A stretch of DNA of 64,000 nt. It comes from Kitasatospora aureofaciens. Its GTDB lineage: Bacteria > Actinomycetota > Actinomycetes > Streptomycetales > Streptomycetaceae. The notes beneath the pieces were generated by a model, which searched no databases, was not told the DNA's origin, and saw only the letters and a program-made list of their open reading frames with translations. Shown here piece by piece: positions 44,784 to 54,755 of the stretch. Numbering within the stretch: the stretch's first letter is position 1; each line of letters begins with the position of its first letter. Location: positions 234,755 to 298,754 of the forward strand of contig NZ_JAHTKP010000005.1 in NCBI RefSeq assembly GCF_019192735.1, in the 5' to 3' direction. Made by a program: the position numbers and the translations under genes.

Positions 44784-45791
44784 ATGACTTGGATGCGGTG
44801 GGCGCCCGCCATGGACCAGGCCCTGTACGACCCGGACGGCGGGTTCTACCGCAGGCCGGAGGGCCCGGCCGGGCACTTCCGCACCTCGGTGCACGCCTCG
44901 CCGAGATTCGCCCGTGCGGTGGCCCGGCTGCTGCTGGAGGTTGACGCGGCCCTCGGCCGTCCGGAGGAGCTGGCCCTCGTCGATGTCGGGGCCGGGCGCG
45001 GGGAACTGCTCACCGGGGTGCTGGCCGAGCTGCCGGACCGGGTGCGCGCGCGGTTGCGCCCGTACGGCGTGGAGATCGCGGACCGCCCGGCCGGGCTGCC
45101 GTCCACAGTCCTGTGGACGGACGAGGTGCCGCGCGGCGTCACCGGGCTGCTGTTCGCCAACGAGTGGCTGGACAACGTGCCGCTGGACGCCGGCGAGCTG
45201 GACGAGGACGGGGTGCTGCGGTACGTCGAGGTGGACACCGGGACGGGCGAGCAGCGGCTCGGCGAGCCGGTCTCCGCCGCCGACGCGGCCTGGGCCGCCC
45301 GCTGGTGGCCGGCCGAACACCCCGGGGACTTCGTCGAGTTCGGCGGATCCCGGGACGCGGCCTGGGCGCACGCCGTCGCCGGGCTGGAGCGCGGCCTCGC
45401 CGTCGCCGTCGACTACGGGCACACCGCCGACCGCCGTCCGCCGCTCGGCACTTTCGCCGGCTTCCGGGACGGCCGCGAGGTGACGCCGGTGCCGGACGGC
45501 TCCTGCGACGTGACCGCGCACGTCGCCCTGGACTCGATCGCCGTGCCCGCTCTCCACAGCCTGTGGACAACCCAGCGGGACGCGCTGCACGCCCTCGGCG
45601 TGACCGGCGCCCGCCCGTCGCTCGCGCTCGCCTCCACCGACCCGGTGGCCTACCTGCGCGCGCTCGGCGGCGCCGGCGAGGGCGCCGAGCTCACCGACCC
45701 GGCCGGGCTCGGCGCCTTCGGCTGGCTCGTCCAGGCCGTCCGCATGCCGCCCCTTGAGATTCTGGGTGGGCGGCGAGCTTGGAATCCCTAG
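44784..45791 (+). CDS. SAM-dependent methyltransferase, MidA/DUF185 family
   Basis: 335 residues from ATG 44784. The family start Leu-Tyr-Asp-Pro-Asp-Gly-Gly-Phe-Tyr precedes the SAM-binding [10 protein letters not shown] and the Phe-Ala-Asn-Glu-Trp-Leu-Asp motif. In mitochondria the relative NDUFAF7 methylates an arginine on the complex I 49-kDa subunit. Here the next gene, 22 bases on, is a NuoD-type 49-kDa homologue, so a similar enzyme-substrate pair is plausible. Confidence 0.88.
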   Translation: MTWMRWAPAMDQALYDPDGGFYRRPEGPAGHFRTSVHASPRFARAVARLLLEVDAALGRPEELALVDVGAGRGELLTGVLAELPDRVRARLRPYGVEIADRPAGLPSTVLWTDEVPRGVTGLLFANEWLDNVPLDAGELDEDGVLRYVEVDTGTGEQRLGEPVSAADAAWAARWWPAEHPGDFVEFGGSRDAAWAHAVAGLERGLAVAVDYGHTADRRPPLGTFAGFRDGREVTPVPDGSCDVTAHVALDSIAVPALHSLWTTQRDALHALGVTGARPSLALASTDPVAYLRALGGAGEGAELTDPAGLGAFGWLVQAVRMPPLEILGGRRAWNP

Positions 45792-45813
45792 TGGGATGGC
45801 AGACTCTGGGTCC

Positions 45814-46983
45814 ATGAGGGAGACCACGGTCGGCATCGGGGCGGGAGCCGAGAACTTCACGGGCGAGGCGGGCACCACCGACATGGTGCTCAACATCGGC
45901 CCGCAGCACCCCGCGACGCACGGCGTGCTGCGCCTGCGGCTGGTGCTCGACGGCGAGCGCATCATCACCGCCGAGCCGGTCATCGGCTACATGCACCGGG
46001 GCGCGGAGAAGCTGTTCGAGGCCCGCGACTACCGGCAGATCATCATGCTGGCCAACCGGCACGACTGGCTCTCCGCCTTCTCCAACGAGCTCGGCGTCGT
46101 GCTCGGCGTCGAGCGGATGCTCGGCATGGAGGTCCCCGAGCGGGCGGTGTGGATCCGCACCCTGCTCGCCGAGCTCAACCGGGTGCTCAACCACCTGATG
46201 TTCCTCGGCTCGTACCCGCTGGAGCTCGGTGGCATCACCCCGATCTTCCACGCCTTCACCGGCCGCGAGGACCTCCAGTACGTCCTGGAGGAGGCCTCCG
46301 GCGGGCGCATGCACTACATGTTCAACCGGGTCGGCGGCCTCAAGGAGGACCTGCCGGCCGGCTGGCTCGGCCGGGTGCGCACCGCCGTCGCCACCGTCCG
46401 CTCCCAGCTGCCCGTCTTCGAGGACCTCGTCCTCGGCAACGAGATCTTCCGCGCCCGCACCGCCGGCGTCGGCGTCCTCACCCGGGCGCAGGCCGAGGCG
46501 TACGGCGTCAGCGGGCCGATCGCCCGCGCCAGCGGCCTCGACCTCGACCTGCGTCGCGACGAGCCCTACCTCGCGTACGGCTCCGACGAGCTGCGGCAGG
46601 TGCTCACGGTGGTCACCCGCGAGGAGGGCGACTGCCTGGCCCGCTTCGAGTGCCTGCTGGAGCAGACGGTCAACGCGCTGGACCTGGCCGACGCCTGCCT
46701 GGACAAGCTCGCCACGCTGGCGCCCGGCCCGGTCAACCTGCGGCTGCCCAAGGTGCTCAAGGCCCCCGAGGGCAGCACCTACGCCTGGACCGAGAACCCG
46801 CTCGGGATCAACGGCTACTACCTGGTCTCGCGCGGCGACAAGACGCCGTGGCGGCTCAAGCTGCGCTCGGCGTCCTTCAACAACATCCAGGCGCTGACCG
46901 AGCTGCTGCCCGGCACGCTGGTCGCGGACATGGTCGCGATCCTGGGGTCGATGTTCTTCGTCGTCGGGGACATCGACAAGTAG
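45814..46983 (+). CDS. nuoD2: Orphan NADH-quinone oxidoreductase subunit D-like protein (NuoD2)
   Basis: 389 residues from ATG 45814 (ATG 45796 possible). It keeps complex I 49-kDa landmarks: [11 protein letters not shown] (quinone-site His), Tyr-Met-His-Arg-Gly-Ala-Glu-Lys, and Gly-Gly-Arg-Met-His-Tyr-Met. No other nuo gene lies nearby. Streptomyces typically carry a full nuo operon elsewhere plus this lone copy. It could replace NuoD in an alternative complex or act in another quinone/hydrogenase-like assembly. Confidence 0.93.
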   Translation: MRETTVGIGAGAENFTGEAGTTDMVLNIGPQHPATHGVLRLRLVLDGERIITAEPVIGYMHRGAEKLFEARDYRQIIMLANRHDWLSAFSNELGVVLGVERMLGMEVPERAVWIRTLLAELNRVLNHLMFLGSYPLELGGITPIFHAFTGREDLQYVLEEASGGRMHYMFNRVGGLKEDLPAGWLGRVRTAVATVRSQLPVFEDLVLGNEIFRARTAGVGVLTRAQAEAYGVSGPIARASGLDLDLRRDEPYLAYGSDELRQVLTVVTREEGDCLARFECLLEQTVNALDLADACLDKLATLAPGPVNLRLPKVLKAPEGSTYAWTENPLGINGYYLVSRGDKTPWRLKLRSASFNNIQALTELLPGTLVADMVAILGSMFFVVGDIDK

Positions 46984-47021
46984 TCGACAAGTAGGGGCCA
47001 AGCAGGCGACTGCGGGACGGG

Positions 47022-47903
47022 TCAGCTCTTCTTGGGCTTCCTGACCGGGTCGGCCGGGTGCGGGGCCACCTTGCGGTCGCCCTTGGTGGCGATCCGCTCC
47101 TCGCACAGGCCGGCCAGCACGTCGTACGCCGCCTTGCCCATCAGCTCGGTGAGCTCGGGGCGGTAGCTGACGTACACCGGGTCCGGGCCGCCGTGCGCCT
47201 CCGGGCTGCCGGTGCACCACCAGTGCAGGTCGTGCCCGCCCGGGCCCCAGCCGCGGCGGTCGTACTCGCCGATGCTGACCTGGAGGTAGCGGGTGTCGTC
47301 CGGCCGGTCGATCCAGTCGTAGGTGCGGCGGATCGGCAGCTGCCAGCAGACGTCCGGCTTCGTCTCCAGCGGCTCCCGGCCCTCCTTGAGTGCCAGCGCG
47401 TGCAGCGCGCAGCCGGCGCCGCCGGCGAAGCCGGGGCTGTTCACGAAGATGCAGGCGCCGTTGACCCGGCGGGTCTGGCGGTCGCCGTCCTCGTCGAGCA
47501 TGGTGATGCCGTCGTCGGCCTTGATCCGGCCCTTGGCGTCGGTGCCGTGCGCGAAGTTCTCCCAGATGTCCGGCGTCAGCCGGGCCGCGTGCCCGGCGAC
47601 CCGCTTCTCGTCGTCCTCGTCCGAGTAGTGCGCGCCCAGCGTGCAGCAGCCGTCCGAGGCGCCGCGGCCCTCGCGGATGCCGTGGCAGCCCCGGCCGAAG
47701 ATGCACGACCAGCGCGAGGTCAGCCAGGTGAGGTCGCAGCGGAACACCTGCTCCTCGTCGTCGGGGTCGGCGAACTCGACCCAGGCGCGCGGGAAGTCGA
47801 GCGGGACCTCGGCGCGCAGGGCCGGCATGGCCAGGTCGACCGGGGCCGGACCCGCGGGGGCCTGCGCCTTGGACTTCTTCTTGGACGTTTCTGCTGCTGC
47901 CAC
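47022..47903 (-). CDS. Conserved-type hypothetical protein with Cys cluster
   Basis: 293 residues. A Lys-rich head (Ser-Lys-Lys-Lys-Ser-Lys) is followed by a globular region with several [21 protein letters not shown], then Gly-Ala-Cys-Ile-Phe, Gly-Cys-Ala-Leu-His-Ala and Val-Cys-Trp-Gln-Leu. The spacing suggests metal or Fe-S binding in the style of YkgJ/DUF3109 proteins, but I cannot assign it. It is convergent with nuoD2, 38 bases apart, with no clear terminator. Confidence 0.8.
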   Translation of the reverse strand: MAAAETSKKKSKAQAPAGPAPVDLAMPALRAEVPLDFPRAWVEFADPDDEEQVFRCDLTWLTSRWSCIFGRGCHGIREGRGASDGCCTLGAHYSDEDDEKRVAGHAARLTPDIWENFAHGTDAKGRIKADDGITMLDEDGDRQTRRVNGACIFVNSPGFAGGAGCALHALALKEGREPLETKPDVCWQLPIRRTYDWIDRPDDTRYLQVSIGEYDRRGWGPGGHDLHWWCTGSPEAHGGPDPVYVSYRPELTELMGKAAYDVLAGLCEERIATKGDRKVAPHPADPVRKPKKS

Positions 47904-48043
47904 CCGGCAAGGGTAGAGCCTTCGGGGGAACCGACGACGGCGTTGCGCAGTCAGATCAGTTTGATGATTCCGCGCCGACCCATAGTGGATCCCCGAGCGC
48001 CCGCGCCCCGCGGCGCCCGACCACAGAGCTGGAGCCCCGAGCC

Positions 48044-48898
48044 GTGACCGCCTCGCCCCGCGCCGCCCGGACCGCCGTCCTCGCCGCCCTCGCGGTCCTG
48101 GCCGCCGGCTGCGCCGCCGAGCCCGGGCTCCGGGCCCGCGCCGACGCCGCGCCGCCGGTGTGCGGGGCGCCGGTGGTGATCGGCCACCGGGGCGCGCCGC
48201 AGAGCGCCCCCGAGAACACCATGGCCTCCTTCGACACCGCGCTCCAGGAGGGCGCGGACTGGCTGGAGACCGACGTCCAGACCACCCGGGACGGCGTCCC
48301 GGTGCTGATGCACGACGCCACGGTGGACCGCACCACCGACGGCAAGGGCGCGGTCGGCGACCTGACCGCAGCTCAGGTCGCCGCCCTCCGGGTGACCGTC
48401 GGCCCCGGCCCCGCCGAGCCCGTGCCCACCCTGGACCAGCTGCTCAAGCGGCTCGCCGGCAGCAACGCCACCCTGCTGATGGAGATCAAGTGGCAGCGCC
48501 GGCCCGAGGACGTCACCCGGATCGCGAAGCTCGCGGCCGGCAGCGGCGCCCACGTCGTCCTCTACTCGTTCTCCGCCGACCACCTGCGCCTGGCCCACGC
48601 CGCCGCGCCAGCCCTGCCCGTCGTCCTCATCCAGGGCGCCGCGCTCGCCGACAACCCCGGCGACCTGCCGCTGCGCGGCATCGCCCTGGACGCCACCCTG
48701 GCCAGCGCCTCCCGGATCGCCGCCGAGCGCAAGGCAGGGCGCGAGGTGTACGTGTGGACCCTCGACGACGAGGAGTCCTGGCAGCTGATGACGGCCCGCG
48801 ACGCCGACGGCCTGATCACGGACACCCCTGGCCGGGCCCGCCGCTGGCTGGACGCCAACTGCCCCACCGACCGCACGGCAGGCCCGCGCGGGCACTGA
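48044..48898 (+). CDS. Glycerophosphodiester phosphodiesterase, lipoprotein
   Basis: 284 residues from GTG 48044. The signal ends in the lipobox Leu-Ala-Ala-Gly-Cys (Cys at about 23), so it is lipid-anchored outside the cell. GDPD motifs: [22 protein letters not shown] and Glu-Ile-Lys-Trp. It hydrolyses glycerophosphodiesters to glycerol-3-phosphate and an alcohol, possibly for phosphate or glycerol salvage. Confidence 0.93.
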   Translation: MTASPRAARTAVLAALAVLAAGCAAEPGLRARADAAPPVCGAPVVIGHRGAPQSAPENTMASFDTALQEGADWLETDVQTTRDGVPVLMHDATVDRTTDGKGAVGDLTAAQVAALRVTVGPGPAEPVPTLDQLLKRLAGSNATLLMEIKWQRRPEDVTRIAKLAAGSGAHVVLYSFSADHLRLAHAAAPALPVVLIQGAALADNPGDLPLRGIALDATLASASRIAAERKAGREVYVWTLDDEESWQLMTARDADGLITDTPGRARRWLDANCPTDRTAGPRGH

Positions 48899-48988
48899 CG
48901 GAGCATGTTGTGGGACGGGAGCCGGGACCAGCACGAGTACCGTCGCAACCGATCACCCGGGAGACCGGATCGCGTAGCGTGGAGAGTT

Positions 48989-49951
48989 ATGCGACTCGGT
49001 GTGCTCGACGTAGGTTCCAACACCGTCCACTTCCTCGTGGTGGACGCCCATCCCGGTGCCGCCCCGCTGCCCGCTTACTCGCACAAGGCCGAGCTGCGCC
49101 TCGCCGAGCTGCTGGACGAGGAGGGGGCGATAAGCGAGGCCGGGATCGAGCGGCTGGTCGGCCACGTCGCCTCCTCGCTGCGGGTCGCCGAGGACAAGGG
49201 CGTCGCCGACATCCTGCCGTTCGCCACCTCCGCCGTCCGGGAAGCCGCCAACGGCGAGGAGGTGCTGCGCCGGGTCGCCGCCGAGACCGGCGTCGAGCTT
49301 CGGGTGCTGTCCGGGCAGGACGAGGCCCGGCTCACCTTCCTCGCGGTGCGCCGCTGGTTCGGCTGGTCCTCCGGCCGGCTGCTCAACCTGGACATCGGCG
49401 GCGGCTCGCTGGAGATCGCCTGCGGCCGGGACGAGCAGCCCGACGTCGCCTGCTCACTGCCGCTCGGCGCGGGCCGGCTGACCGCCCGCTGGCTGCCCGG
49501 CGACGTCGCCGACCCGGACGGGCTGCGCGAGCTCAGACGCCACATCCGGGCCGAGATGGGCACCGTGGTCGGCGAGATCGCCCGGCTCGGCGCCCCGCAG
49601 CACGCCGTCGCCACCTCCAAGACCTTCAAGCAGCTGGCCCGGATGACCGGCGCCGCCCCGGCCGACGCCGGTCCGTACGCCGACCGCCGGCTCACCCGCA
49701 GCGGCCTGTCCGCGTGGCTGCCGCGGCTGTCCGCGATGACGGTCGCCGAGCGGGCCCAGATCCCCGGCGTCTCCGAGGGCCGGGCCAAGCAGATGCTGGC
49801 CGGCGCCCTGGTCGCCGACGCCGCGATGGACCTCTTCGGGCTGGAGGAGCTGGACGTCTGCCCGTGGGCCCTGCGCGAGGGCATCATCCTGCGCCGCCTG
49901 GACGCCATGGACAGCCCTGCCGACCGCCGCCGCCCCGCGCTGACCTCCTGA
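48989..49951 (+). CDS. Ppx/GppA family phosphatase
   Basis: 320 residues from ATG 48989, preceded by GGAGAG and a possible -10 TAGCGT. ASKHA fold with Leu-Asp-Val-Gly-Ser-Asn-Thr-Val-His and [20 protein letters not shown], and Gly-Ala-Gly-Arg-Leu-Thr. Members hydrolyse polyphosphate or pppGpp. This is the short actinobacterial form without the HD domain. Confidence 0.92.
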   Translation: MRLGVLDVGSNTVHFLVVDAHPGAAPLPAYSHKAELRLAELLDEEGAISEAGIERLVGHVASSLRVAEDKGVADILPFATSAVREAANGEEVLRRVAAETGVELRVLSGQDEARLTFLAVRRWFGWSSGRLLNLDIGGGSLEIACGRDEQPDVACSLPLGAGRLTARWLPGDVADPDGLRELRRHIRAEMGTVVGEIARLGAPQHAVATSKTFKQLARMTGAAPADAGPYADRRLTRSGLSAWLPRLSAMTVAERAQIPGVSEGRAKQMLAGALVADAAMDLFGLEELDVCPWALREGIILRRLDAMDSPADRRRPALTS

Positions 49952-49976
49952 GAGCCCCGTCTCGTTCGCCGAGGGG

Positions 49977-50037
49977 TAGGGCCCGTCTCCGAACTCCCGG
50001 CGTCGCCACGCAGGCGGGAGTTCGGAGACGGGCCCTA
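49977..50037 (+). terminator. Very long perfect inverted repeat after the Ppx gene
   Basis: Two 23-bp arms (49977-49999 and 50015-50037) pair perfectly around a 15-base loop. It begins 26 bases after the phosphatase stop and ends 41 bases before the next start, so it isolates the two genes. Confidence 0.9.
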
Positions 50038-50077
50038 AGGTCTCCGTTCGGCGCGCGGTCCGCTTACGCTGTCTCCC

Positions 50078-51316
50078 GTGGTGCAACCAGCGGGCGACGA
50101 CGGGACGCGGGACGGCCGCGCCCCCGAGGACGGGCAGCCGCGGCCGGACGGACCGCGCCGCAAGCTCGGGAAGGCGGTCAAGGGCGCCACCGCGGCGCAG
50201 GCCGCCAAGGCCGTCAAGGCGACCCAGCGCACCGCGAAGAAGGCCGCCGCGAAGAAGGGCACCGCGAAGAACGGCACCGCGAAGAACGGCACCGCGAAGA
50301 AAGCCGCGGGCACGACTGCCAAGAAGGCCACCCCGAAGGCCACCCCCAAAGCCCCCGCCGCGGCCCCCCGGGAGACCCGCACCGCCCGGGCCGCCGGAGC
50401 CGCCAAGGCCGCCGTCCAGTCGGTGAAGTCCGTCAAGGCCGCCAAGCGCGAGGCCGCCCGGGCGCCGCTGCTGCGCACCACCGACCGGCTGGTGCTGCCC
50501 CCGCACCCGGCCCTGCACATCCCCGACACCAAGGTCGCCCTCTCCACCGCCTCGGTCTACCCGGCGAGCACCGCCGTCGCCTTCGAACTGGCCGCCAAGC
50601 TCGGCTACGACGGGGTCGAGGTGATGGTCTGGAACGACCCGGTCAGCCAGGACATCGACGCGCTGCGCCGCCTCTCCGACCACCATCGGCTGCCGATCCT
50701 GGCGGTGCACGCGCCCTGCCTGCTGATCACCCAGCGGGTCTGGACCACCGACCCGTGGACCAAGCTGGTCCGGGCCCGGGCGGCGGCCGAGAAGCTCGGC
50801 GCGAGTGCCGTCGTCGTCCACCCGCCGTTCCGCTGGCAGCGCCAGTACGCCCGCGAGTTCGTCGAGGGCATCAACCGGATGGCGGGCGAGACCGACGTCC
50901 GGTTCGCGGTCGAGAACATGTACCCGTGGCGCTACCGGGACCGCGAGATGCTCGCCTACGCCCCCGGCTGGGACGTCACGGAGGAGGAGTACCGGCACTT
51001 CACCATCGACCTCTCGCACGCCGCGACCTCCCGGATCGACGCGCTGGAGATGGTCGAGCGGATGGGCGACCGGCTCGCCCACATCCACCTCGCCGACGGC
51101 AGCGGCTCCGGCAAGGACGAGCACCTGATCCCCGGCCGCGGCAAGCAGCCGTGCGCCGAGCTGCTTGAGCACCTGGCCCGCACCGGCTTCGACGGCCACG
51201 TGGTGCTGGAGGTCAACACGCGCCGCTCCGCGTCCCCCGCCGAACGCGAGGCCGACCTCGTCGAGGCGCTCGCCTTCACCCGCTTGCACCTGGCCACCCC
51301 CTCGCGCGTACGCTGA
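50078..51316 (+). CDS. Xylose-isomerase-like/AP-endonuclease-2 TIM barrel protein with histone-H1-like N-terminal tail
   Basis: 412 residues from GTG 50078 (an adjacent GTG at 50081 is equivalent). Residues 1-~128 are a Lys/Ala/Thr-rich tail with repeats of the Gly-Thr-Ala-Lys-Asn type and many Lys-Lys-Ala-Ala units, like histone H1 or HupB tails. From ~145 a TIM barrel of the AP_endonuc_2 superfamily follows, with metal-type residues in Gly-Val-Glu-Val-Met, Val-Val-His-Pro-Pro, Val-Glu-Asn-Met, Asp-Leu-Ser-His, His-Ile-His-Leu-Ala-Asp and Leu-Glu-Val-Asn. The barrel may be a sugar isomerase or an endonuclease IV relative; the tail hints at DNA binding. Confidence 0.87.
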   Translation: MVQPAGDDGTRDGRAPEDGQPRPDGPRRKLGKAVKGATAAQAAKAVKATQRTAKKAAAKKGTAKNGTAKNGTAKKAAGTTAKKATPKATPKAPAAAPRETRTARAAGAAKAAVQSVKSVKAAKREAARAPLLRTTDRLVLPPHPALHIPDTKVALSTASVYPASTAVAFELAAKLGYDGVEVMVWNDPVSQDIDALRRLSDHHRLPILAVHAPCLLITQRVWTTDPWTKLVRARAAAEKLGASAVVVHPPFRWQRQYAREFVEGINRMAGETDVRFAVENMYPWRYRDREMLAYAPGWDVTEEEYRHFTIDLSHAATSRIDALEMVERMGDRLAHIHLADGSGSGKDEHLIPGRGKQPCAELLEHLARTGFDGHVVLEVNTRRSASPAEREADLVEALAFTRLHLATPSRVR

Positions 51317-51362
51317 GTCCTTGCGCCCGCGCGGGAACGAAGTGCCGTACGGAGGGGGAGAC

Positions 51363-52133
51363 ATGACGGAGGACCAGGACTTCCGGGAGATCGCCGAGTG
51401 CTTCGGCGGGGTCGCCGCCGAGTACGACCGGGGCCGCCCCGGCTACCCGGACGAACTGTTCGACACGCTGGAGCGGCTGTCCGGCCGGAGCCTCAAGAAC
51501 GCCCGGGTGCTGGACGTCGGCGCCGGCACCGGCATCGCCACCCGGCTGCTCGCCGCCCGCGGCGCCGACGTCGTCGCGGTCGAGCCCAACGCGGGCATGG
51601 CCGCCCAGTTCCTGGCCTCCTCGCCCGGCCTGCCGCTGGTGAAGGCGACCGGCGACGACCTCCCCTTCCATGACAACTCCGCCGACCTGATCACCTACGC
51701 CCAGGCCTTCCACTGGACCCACCCCGAGCTGGCCATTCCCGAGGCGATCCGGGTGCTCCGGCCCGGCGGCGCGCTCGCCACCTGGTGGAACGTGCACGAC
51801 GAGACCGTGCCGTGGGTCCGCGCCCGGGCCGAGCGGATGGCCGCCGCGCTGCCCGGCCGGTACCACGGCTACGGCCGGATCAGCGAGTTCACCGGCCATT
51901 TCGCCCCGGCCGGGTTGGCGGTCGAGCGCACAGTGCTGCGCTGGGAGCGGCGGATCACCGTCGACCACGTGCTCACCGACCTCACCTCCCGCTCGTACAT
52001 GGCGTCCCTCGCCCCAGCGGAGCGCGAGCCGGTGCTGGCCGCCGAGCGGGCGGCGATGACCGCGGAGTTCCCGGGCGGCTGGGTGGACGAGCCCTACGTC
52101 CTGGAACTGGTGGTCGCGATCACGCCCGCCTGA
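51363..52133 (+). CDS. Class I SAM-dependent methyltransferase
   Basis: 256 residues from ATG 51363 behind GGAGGGGGAG. Motif I is Val-Leu-Asp-Val-Gly-Ala-Gly-Thr-Gly, the acidic end of beta-2 is Val-Glu-Pro-Asn, and motif II/III regions are Asp-Leu-Ile-Thr-Tyr-Ala-Gln-Ala-Phe-His-Trp and Val-Leu-Arg-Pro-Gly-Gly. The Ala-Phe-His-Trp form is typical of the Methyltransf_11 small-molecule group. Substrate unknown. It follows the TIM-barrel gene by 46 bases and may share its transcript. Confidence 0.88.
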   Translation: MTEDQDFREIAECFGGVAAEYDRGRPGYPDELFDTLERLSGRSLKNARVLDVGAGTGIATRLLAARGADVVAVEPNAGMAAQFLASSPGLPLVKATGDDLPFHDNSADLITYAQAFHWTHPELAIPEAIRVLRPGGALATWWNVHDETVPWVRARAERMAAALPGRYHGYGRISEFTGHFAPAGLAVERTVLRWERRITVDHVLTDLTSRSYMASLAPAEREPVLAAERAAMTAEFPGGWVDEPYVLELVVAITPA

Positions 52134-52201
52134 GGCCCGGACGGCTGTCTGAGAGCCCGACACCCGACGCCCCGAAGACGCCTGCACCCGCCTGACCGCA
52201 T

Positions 52202-52220
52202 CGCGGACGGACCGTCCGCG
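52202..52220. promoter_or_regulatory. Palindrome CGCGGACGG-A-CCGTCCGCG upstream of ilvD
   Basis: A 9-bp perfect inverted repeat around a single A, 69 bases after the methyltransferase stop and 92 before ilvD. With a one-base centre it is a poor hairpin, so an operator is more likely than a terminator. Confidence 0.5.
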
Positions 52221-52312
52221 GCCCGGACGGCGGGCGTAGGCTCGGTAGCCACAGCGGCCCCCGCACCCTCGAACCCGCGGGCCGCGCGCCAGCCCCGAAG
52301 GAGTGGAGCACA

Positions 52313-54157
52313 GTGCCCGAGCTGAGGTCCCGTACGGTCACCCACGGTCGCAACATGGCAGGCGCCCGGGCGCTTCTCCGGGCCGCCGGCGTAGCCCGCG
52401 AGGACTTCGGCAAGCCGATCATCGCGGTCGCCAACTCCTTCACCGAGTTCGTCCCCGGCCACACCCACCTGCAGCCGGTGGGCCGGATCGTCTCCGAGGC
52501 GATCAAGCAGGCCGGCGGCATCCCGCGCGAGTTCAACACCATCGCCGTCGACGACGGGATCGCGATGGGCCACAGCGGCATGCTCTACTCGCTGCCCTCG
52601 CGTGACCTGATCGCCGACTCGGTCGAGTACATGGTCAACGCGCACTGCGCCGACGCACTGATCTGCATCTCCAACTGCGACAAGATCACCCCGGGCATGC
52701 TGATGGCCGCGCTGCGCCTCAACATCCCGACCGTCTTCGTCTCCGGTGGCCCGATGGAGGCCGGCAAGGCCACCCTGGTCGACGGCACCGTGCGCAAGCT
52801 CGACCTGGTCGACGCGATCTCCCAGGCGGTCAACGAGAACGTCTCCGACGAGGACATCGCGATCATCGAGGAGAACGCCTGCCCCACCTGCGGCTCGTGC
52901 TCCGGCATGTTCACCGCCAACTCGATGAACTGCCTCACCGAGGCGATCGGCCTCTCGCTGCCCGGCAACGGCTCGGTCCTCGCGACCCACACCGCCCGCC
53001 GCGCCCTCTACGAGAAGGCCGGGCACACCGTCGTCGAGGTCGCGAACCGCCACTACGGCCGGGACGACGCCTCCGTGCTGCCCCGCGCGATCGCCACCCG
53101 CGCCGCGTTCGAGAACGCCATGGCCCTGGACATCGCCATGGGCGGCTCGACCAACACCATCCTGCACCTGCTCGCCGCCGCCCAGGAGGCCGAGCTGGAC
53201 TTCGACCTGCGGGCCATCGACGCCATCTCCCGCAAGGTGCCCTGCCTCTCCAAGGTCGCGCCCAACGGCTCGTACTACATGGAGGACGTGCACCGGGCCG
53301 GCGGCATCCCCGCCATCCTCGGCGAGCTGTACCGGGCCGGACTGCTCAACGAGGACGTCCACACCGTGCACGCCGACTCGCTCGCCGAGTGGCTCAAGAC
53401 CTGGGACGTGCGCGGCGGTTCGCCCTCCGCCGAGGCCGTCGAGCTGTGGCACGCCGCCCCCGGCTGCGTCCGCTCCGCCGAGGCCTTCTCGCAGTCCGAG
53501 CGCTGGGAGTCGCTGGACACCGACGCCGCCAAGGGCTGCATCCGCAGCGTCGAGCACGCCTACTCCGTCGAGGGCGGCCTCGCCGTGCTGTACGGCAACC
53601 TCGCCGAGGACGGCTGCATCGTGAAGACCGCCGGCGTCGACGAGTCGATCTGGACCTTCAGCGGCCCGGCCGTCGTCGTCGAGTCCCAGGAGGACGCCGT
53701 CGAGGCGATCCTGGCGAAGCGGGTCAAGGAGGGCGACGTCGTCGTCATCCGCTACGAGGGCCCCAAGGGCGGTCCCGGCATGCAGGAGATGCTCTACCCG
53801 ACCTCGTTCCTCAAGGGCCGCGGCCTCGGCAAGGCCTGCGCCCTGGTCACCGACGGCCGCTTCTCGGGCGGCACCTCGGGCCTGTCCATCGGCCACGCCT
53901 CCCCGGAGGCCGCCTCGGGCGGCACCATCGCCCTGGTCGAGGACGGCGACACCATCGCCATCGACATCCCCGGCCGGAAGATCTCCCTGGAGGTCCCCGC
54001 CGAGGTGCTGGACGAGCGCCGTCGGGCGCTGGAGGCCGCGGGCGGCTACCGCCCGAAGAACCGCGACCGCCAGGTCAGCCAGGCCCTGCGCGCCTACGCC
54101 GCGATGGCCACCTCCGCCGACAAGGGCGCCGTCCGCGACGTCACCAAGCTCGGCTGA
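52313..54157 (+). CDS. ilvD: Dihydroxy-acid dehydratase
   Basis: 614 residues from GTG 52313, with AAGGAG upstream. The iron-sulfur ligands are visible in Ser-Asn-Cys-Asp-Lys-Ile-Thr and [15 protein letters not shown]. The C-terminal [10 protein letters not shown] motif is intact. It dehydrates dihydroxyisovalerate and dihydroxymethylvalerate in valine and isoleucine synthesis. No other ilv gene is adjacent. Confidence 0.97.
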   Translation: MPELRSRTVTHGRNMAGARALLRAAGVAREDFGKPIIAVANSFTEFVPGHTHLQPVGRIVSEAIKQAGGIPREFNTIAVDDGIAMGHSGMLYSLPSRDLIADSVEYMVNAHCADALICISNCDKITPGMLMAALRLNIPTVFVSGGPMEAGKATLVDGTVRKLDLVDAISQAVNENVSDEDIAIIEENACPTCGSCSGMFTANSMNCLTEAIGLSLPGNGSVLATHTARRALYEKAGHTVVEVANRHYGRDDASVLPRAIATRAAFENAMALDIAMGGSTNTILHLLAAAQEAELDFDLRAIDAISRKVPCLSKVAPNGSYYMEDVHRAGGIPAILGELYRAGLLNEDVHTVHADSLAEWLKTWDVRGGSPSAEAVELWHAAPGCVRSAEAFSQSERWESLDTDAAKGCIRSVEHAYSVEGGLAVLYGNLAEDGCIVKTAGVDESIWTFSGPAVVVESQEDAVEAILAKRVKEGDVVVIRYEGPKGGPGMQEMLYPTSFLKGRGLGKACALVTDGRFSGGTSGLSIGHASPEAASGGTIALVEDGDTIAIDIPGRKISLEVPAEVLDERRRALEAAGGYRPKNRDRQVSQALRAYAAMATSADKGAVRDVTKLG

Positions 54158-54238
54158 GCCCCGCACCACCCGGAGGAGCCGCCCGCAGGCCGGGCCGGCT
54201 CCTCCGCCGTTGTGCGGGGTCGGGTGATAATCGGTCCC

Positions 54239-54751
54239 GTGAGCGAGCAGCCCCCCACCCCCGCCCCCAAGCCCGCCGGCGCCCCCGAGCCGGAGCCGAT
54301 CCGCTGGTTCGGCACCAGCTGGGTGCACCGCGACAACGGCTACTGGCTGCGCCGGGTCGCCGTACCGGTCGGGGCCCTGGCCACGGCCGCTGCGGCCGCG
54401 TTCGTCCTGCGCCTGGGCGTCGAGGGCATCGCGCTCTCCGCCGAGGGCGGGTTCCTCAACGGGCTGCTGGTCGCCGCCATCGCGATCTGCTCACTGATGG
54501 CCGCGCTGCGCACCTGGAAGCTGCTCGCCGAGGGCAAGGACCGGCTGGACGGCTGGATGGCCGAGGACAGGTCGCTCGGCGCGGTCTGGATCATCGGCGG
54601 GGTCGGCACCCTGCTCGCATACTTCGTCCGCAGCCTCACCGAGGCCCCGGGCGAGGCGGTCCAGCGGGCGGCGTACGAGCAGGCCGTCGCGCAGTACGAG
54701 AGGCGCCAGGCCGGCCGCGGCGGCCGACCTGGCGCGAAGCGCAAGCGCTGA
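54239..54751 (+). CDS. Small integral membrane protein
   Basis: 170 residues from GTG 54239, seven bases after GATAAT, so probably leaderless. A Pro/Glu-rich cytosolic head (to ~35) is followed by about three hydrophobic segments (~47-66, 80-100, 118-135) and a basic tail ending Lys-Arg-Lys-Arg. No known domain is recognised. It ends 4 bases from the convergent membrane-protein gene, with no terminator between them. Confidence 0.78.
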   Translation: MSEQPPTPAPKPAGAPEPEPIRWFGTSWVHRDNGYWLRRVAVPVGALATAAAAAFVLRLGVEGIALSAEGGFLNGLLVAAIAICSLMAALRTWKLLAEGKDRLDGWMAEDRSLGAVWIIGGVGTLLAYFVRSLTEAPGEAVQRAAYEQAVAQYERRQAGRGGRPGAKRKR

Positions 54752-54755
54752 CGGG

